A stretch of DNA of 64,000 nucleotides from Gluconacetobacter asukensis (GTDB taxonomy: Bacteria > Pseudomonadota > Alphaproteobacteria > Acetobacterales > Acetobacteraceae), in assembly GCF_014174375.1 (NCBI RefSeq), contig NZ_JABEQE010000001.1, forward strand, positions 1 to 64,000, given 5' to 3'. The position numbers and the translations under genes are program-made. This document shows, piece by piece, positions 63,677 through 64,000 of the stretch (positions within the stretch are counted from its first letter, which is position 1; every line of letters begins with the position of its first letter). Under the pieces are notes generated by a model. It searched no databases. It was not told the origin of the DNA and saw only the letters and a list, made by a program, of their open reading frames with translations.

Positions 63677-64000
63677 TGGTTCGATACAGCCCGACAATCA
63701 GACTGAACTCCGGTCTGGACCTGCCCGCGCTGGGCTTTGGCGTCTACCGCGCCGCCCCCGAGGAAACCGTCGGCGCGGTGCGGACGGCCCTCACCGCCGG
63801 CTATCGCATGGTCGACACGGCCGCCGCCTATTTCAACGAGGCGGAAGTGGGCCAGGCCATCCGCGAAAGCGGCCTCCCGCGCAACGAGATCATCGTCCAG
63901 ACCAAGGCATGGATCACCGATTACGGCACGCGCGAAATCCGCCATGCCTATGACCGCAGCCGCCGCAAACTCGGTCTCGACCGGATCGATGTCTATCTGC
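63676..64000 (+). CDS. Aldo/keto reductase (partial, runs off the window)
   Basis: At least 108 residues, reading to the window edge. The family opening [25 protein letters not shown] is seen, given here as residues 1-25, with the active-site segment RMVDTAAAYFNEAEVGQAI (Asp and Tyr) and VQTKAW carrying the catalytic Lys. It is an NADPH-dependent carbonyl reductase. The gene starts at the ATG that overlaps the cupin stop (TGATG); the C-terminal half lies outside. Confidence 0.9.
   Translation, partial: MVRYSPTIRLNSGLDLPALGFGVYRAAPEETVGAVRTALTAGYRMVDTAAAYFNEAEVGQAIRESGLPRNEIIVQTKAWITDYGTREIRHAYDRSRRKLGLDRIDVYL

Overview
The window is a GC-rich chromosomal segment (AT-rich only in a few spacers) from an alphaproteobacterium. 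Acetobacteraceae (Gluconacetobacter/Komagataeibacter-like) is my best guess. The basis is the rnhA-thrB-ispH block, the many oxidative dehydrogenases and general protein style; it is inference, not a database match. I saw no rRNA, tRNA, CRISPR array or intact insertion sequence.

Left part (1-17,000). A minus-strand operon runs ispH-thrB-rnhA-ThiZ-like ATPase-ThiX-like permease and ends in a nucleoside hydrolase cut off after 106 residues. Next come an OPT-family peptide transporter, a luciferase-like oxidoreductase, an M3 oligopeptidase, a periplasmic thioredoxin, an RlmM-like methyltransferase, a DUF423 membrane protein, prolyl aminopeptidase, a DUF4142 lipoprotein and a PduO-type cobalamin adenosyltransferase. 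A 0.7 kb AT-rich gene desert precedes two lineage-specific genes.

Centre-left (17,050-27,540). A complete Nit1C-type cluster lies on the minus strand: nitB, nitrilase nitC, radical SAM nitD, GNAT nitE, AIR-synthase-like nitF, a glycosyltransferase, nitG and flavoprotein nitH. The genes mostly overlap by 1-8 bases. A PrpE-like acyl-CoA synthetase is appended at its end and a MocR-family regulator lies just upstream. The same box, CATACAAT, occurs at the nitB promoter and at the MocR/mtnK promoter region. This suggests that the MocR protein controls both the cluster and itself.

Centre (27,500-46,200). S-methylthioribose kinase, an AT-rich CPBP-like membrane protein, an ABC-F ATPase, a TonB-dependent receptor with an upstream palindrome, a cyclophilin-like protein, two tandem aspartate-type aminotransferases, glutamyl-Q tRNA(Asp) synthetase, an HNH protein, a chemoreceptor, an SDR, HU, a SelT/SelW-like CxxC protein and free-methionine sulfoxide reductase. 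A PotD-like periplasmic binding protein follows, translationally coupled to a diguanylate cyclase. That pair resembles the NspS/MbaA polyamine-sensing arrangement.

Right part (46,700-64,000). Cytochrome P450, a diacetyl/acetoin reductase-type SDR, Dps, a possible iron-regulated small RNA, an old-yellow-enzyme with its LysR regulator, a lipocalin-like protein, acetolactate synthase and an FMN lactate dehydrogenase. A five-gene nucleotide-sugar/polysaccharide operon follows (epimerase, rfbF, SAF-domain oxidoreductase, RmlC-like epimerase, DUF707). The window ends with a LysR regulator divergent from cupin and aldo/keto reductase genes.

The most striking unexplained feature is a dispersed element of about 150 bases. 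It has four full copies (7307, 14919, 42886, 52862) and one short form (10223), each directly behind the stop codon of a plus-strand gene. Several helices of its predicted fold carry compensatory changes between copies, which marks it as a structured RNA, a terminator-associated element or a MITE rather than coding sequence.
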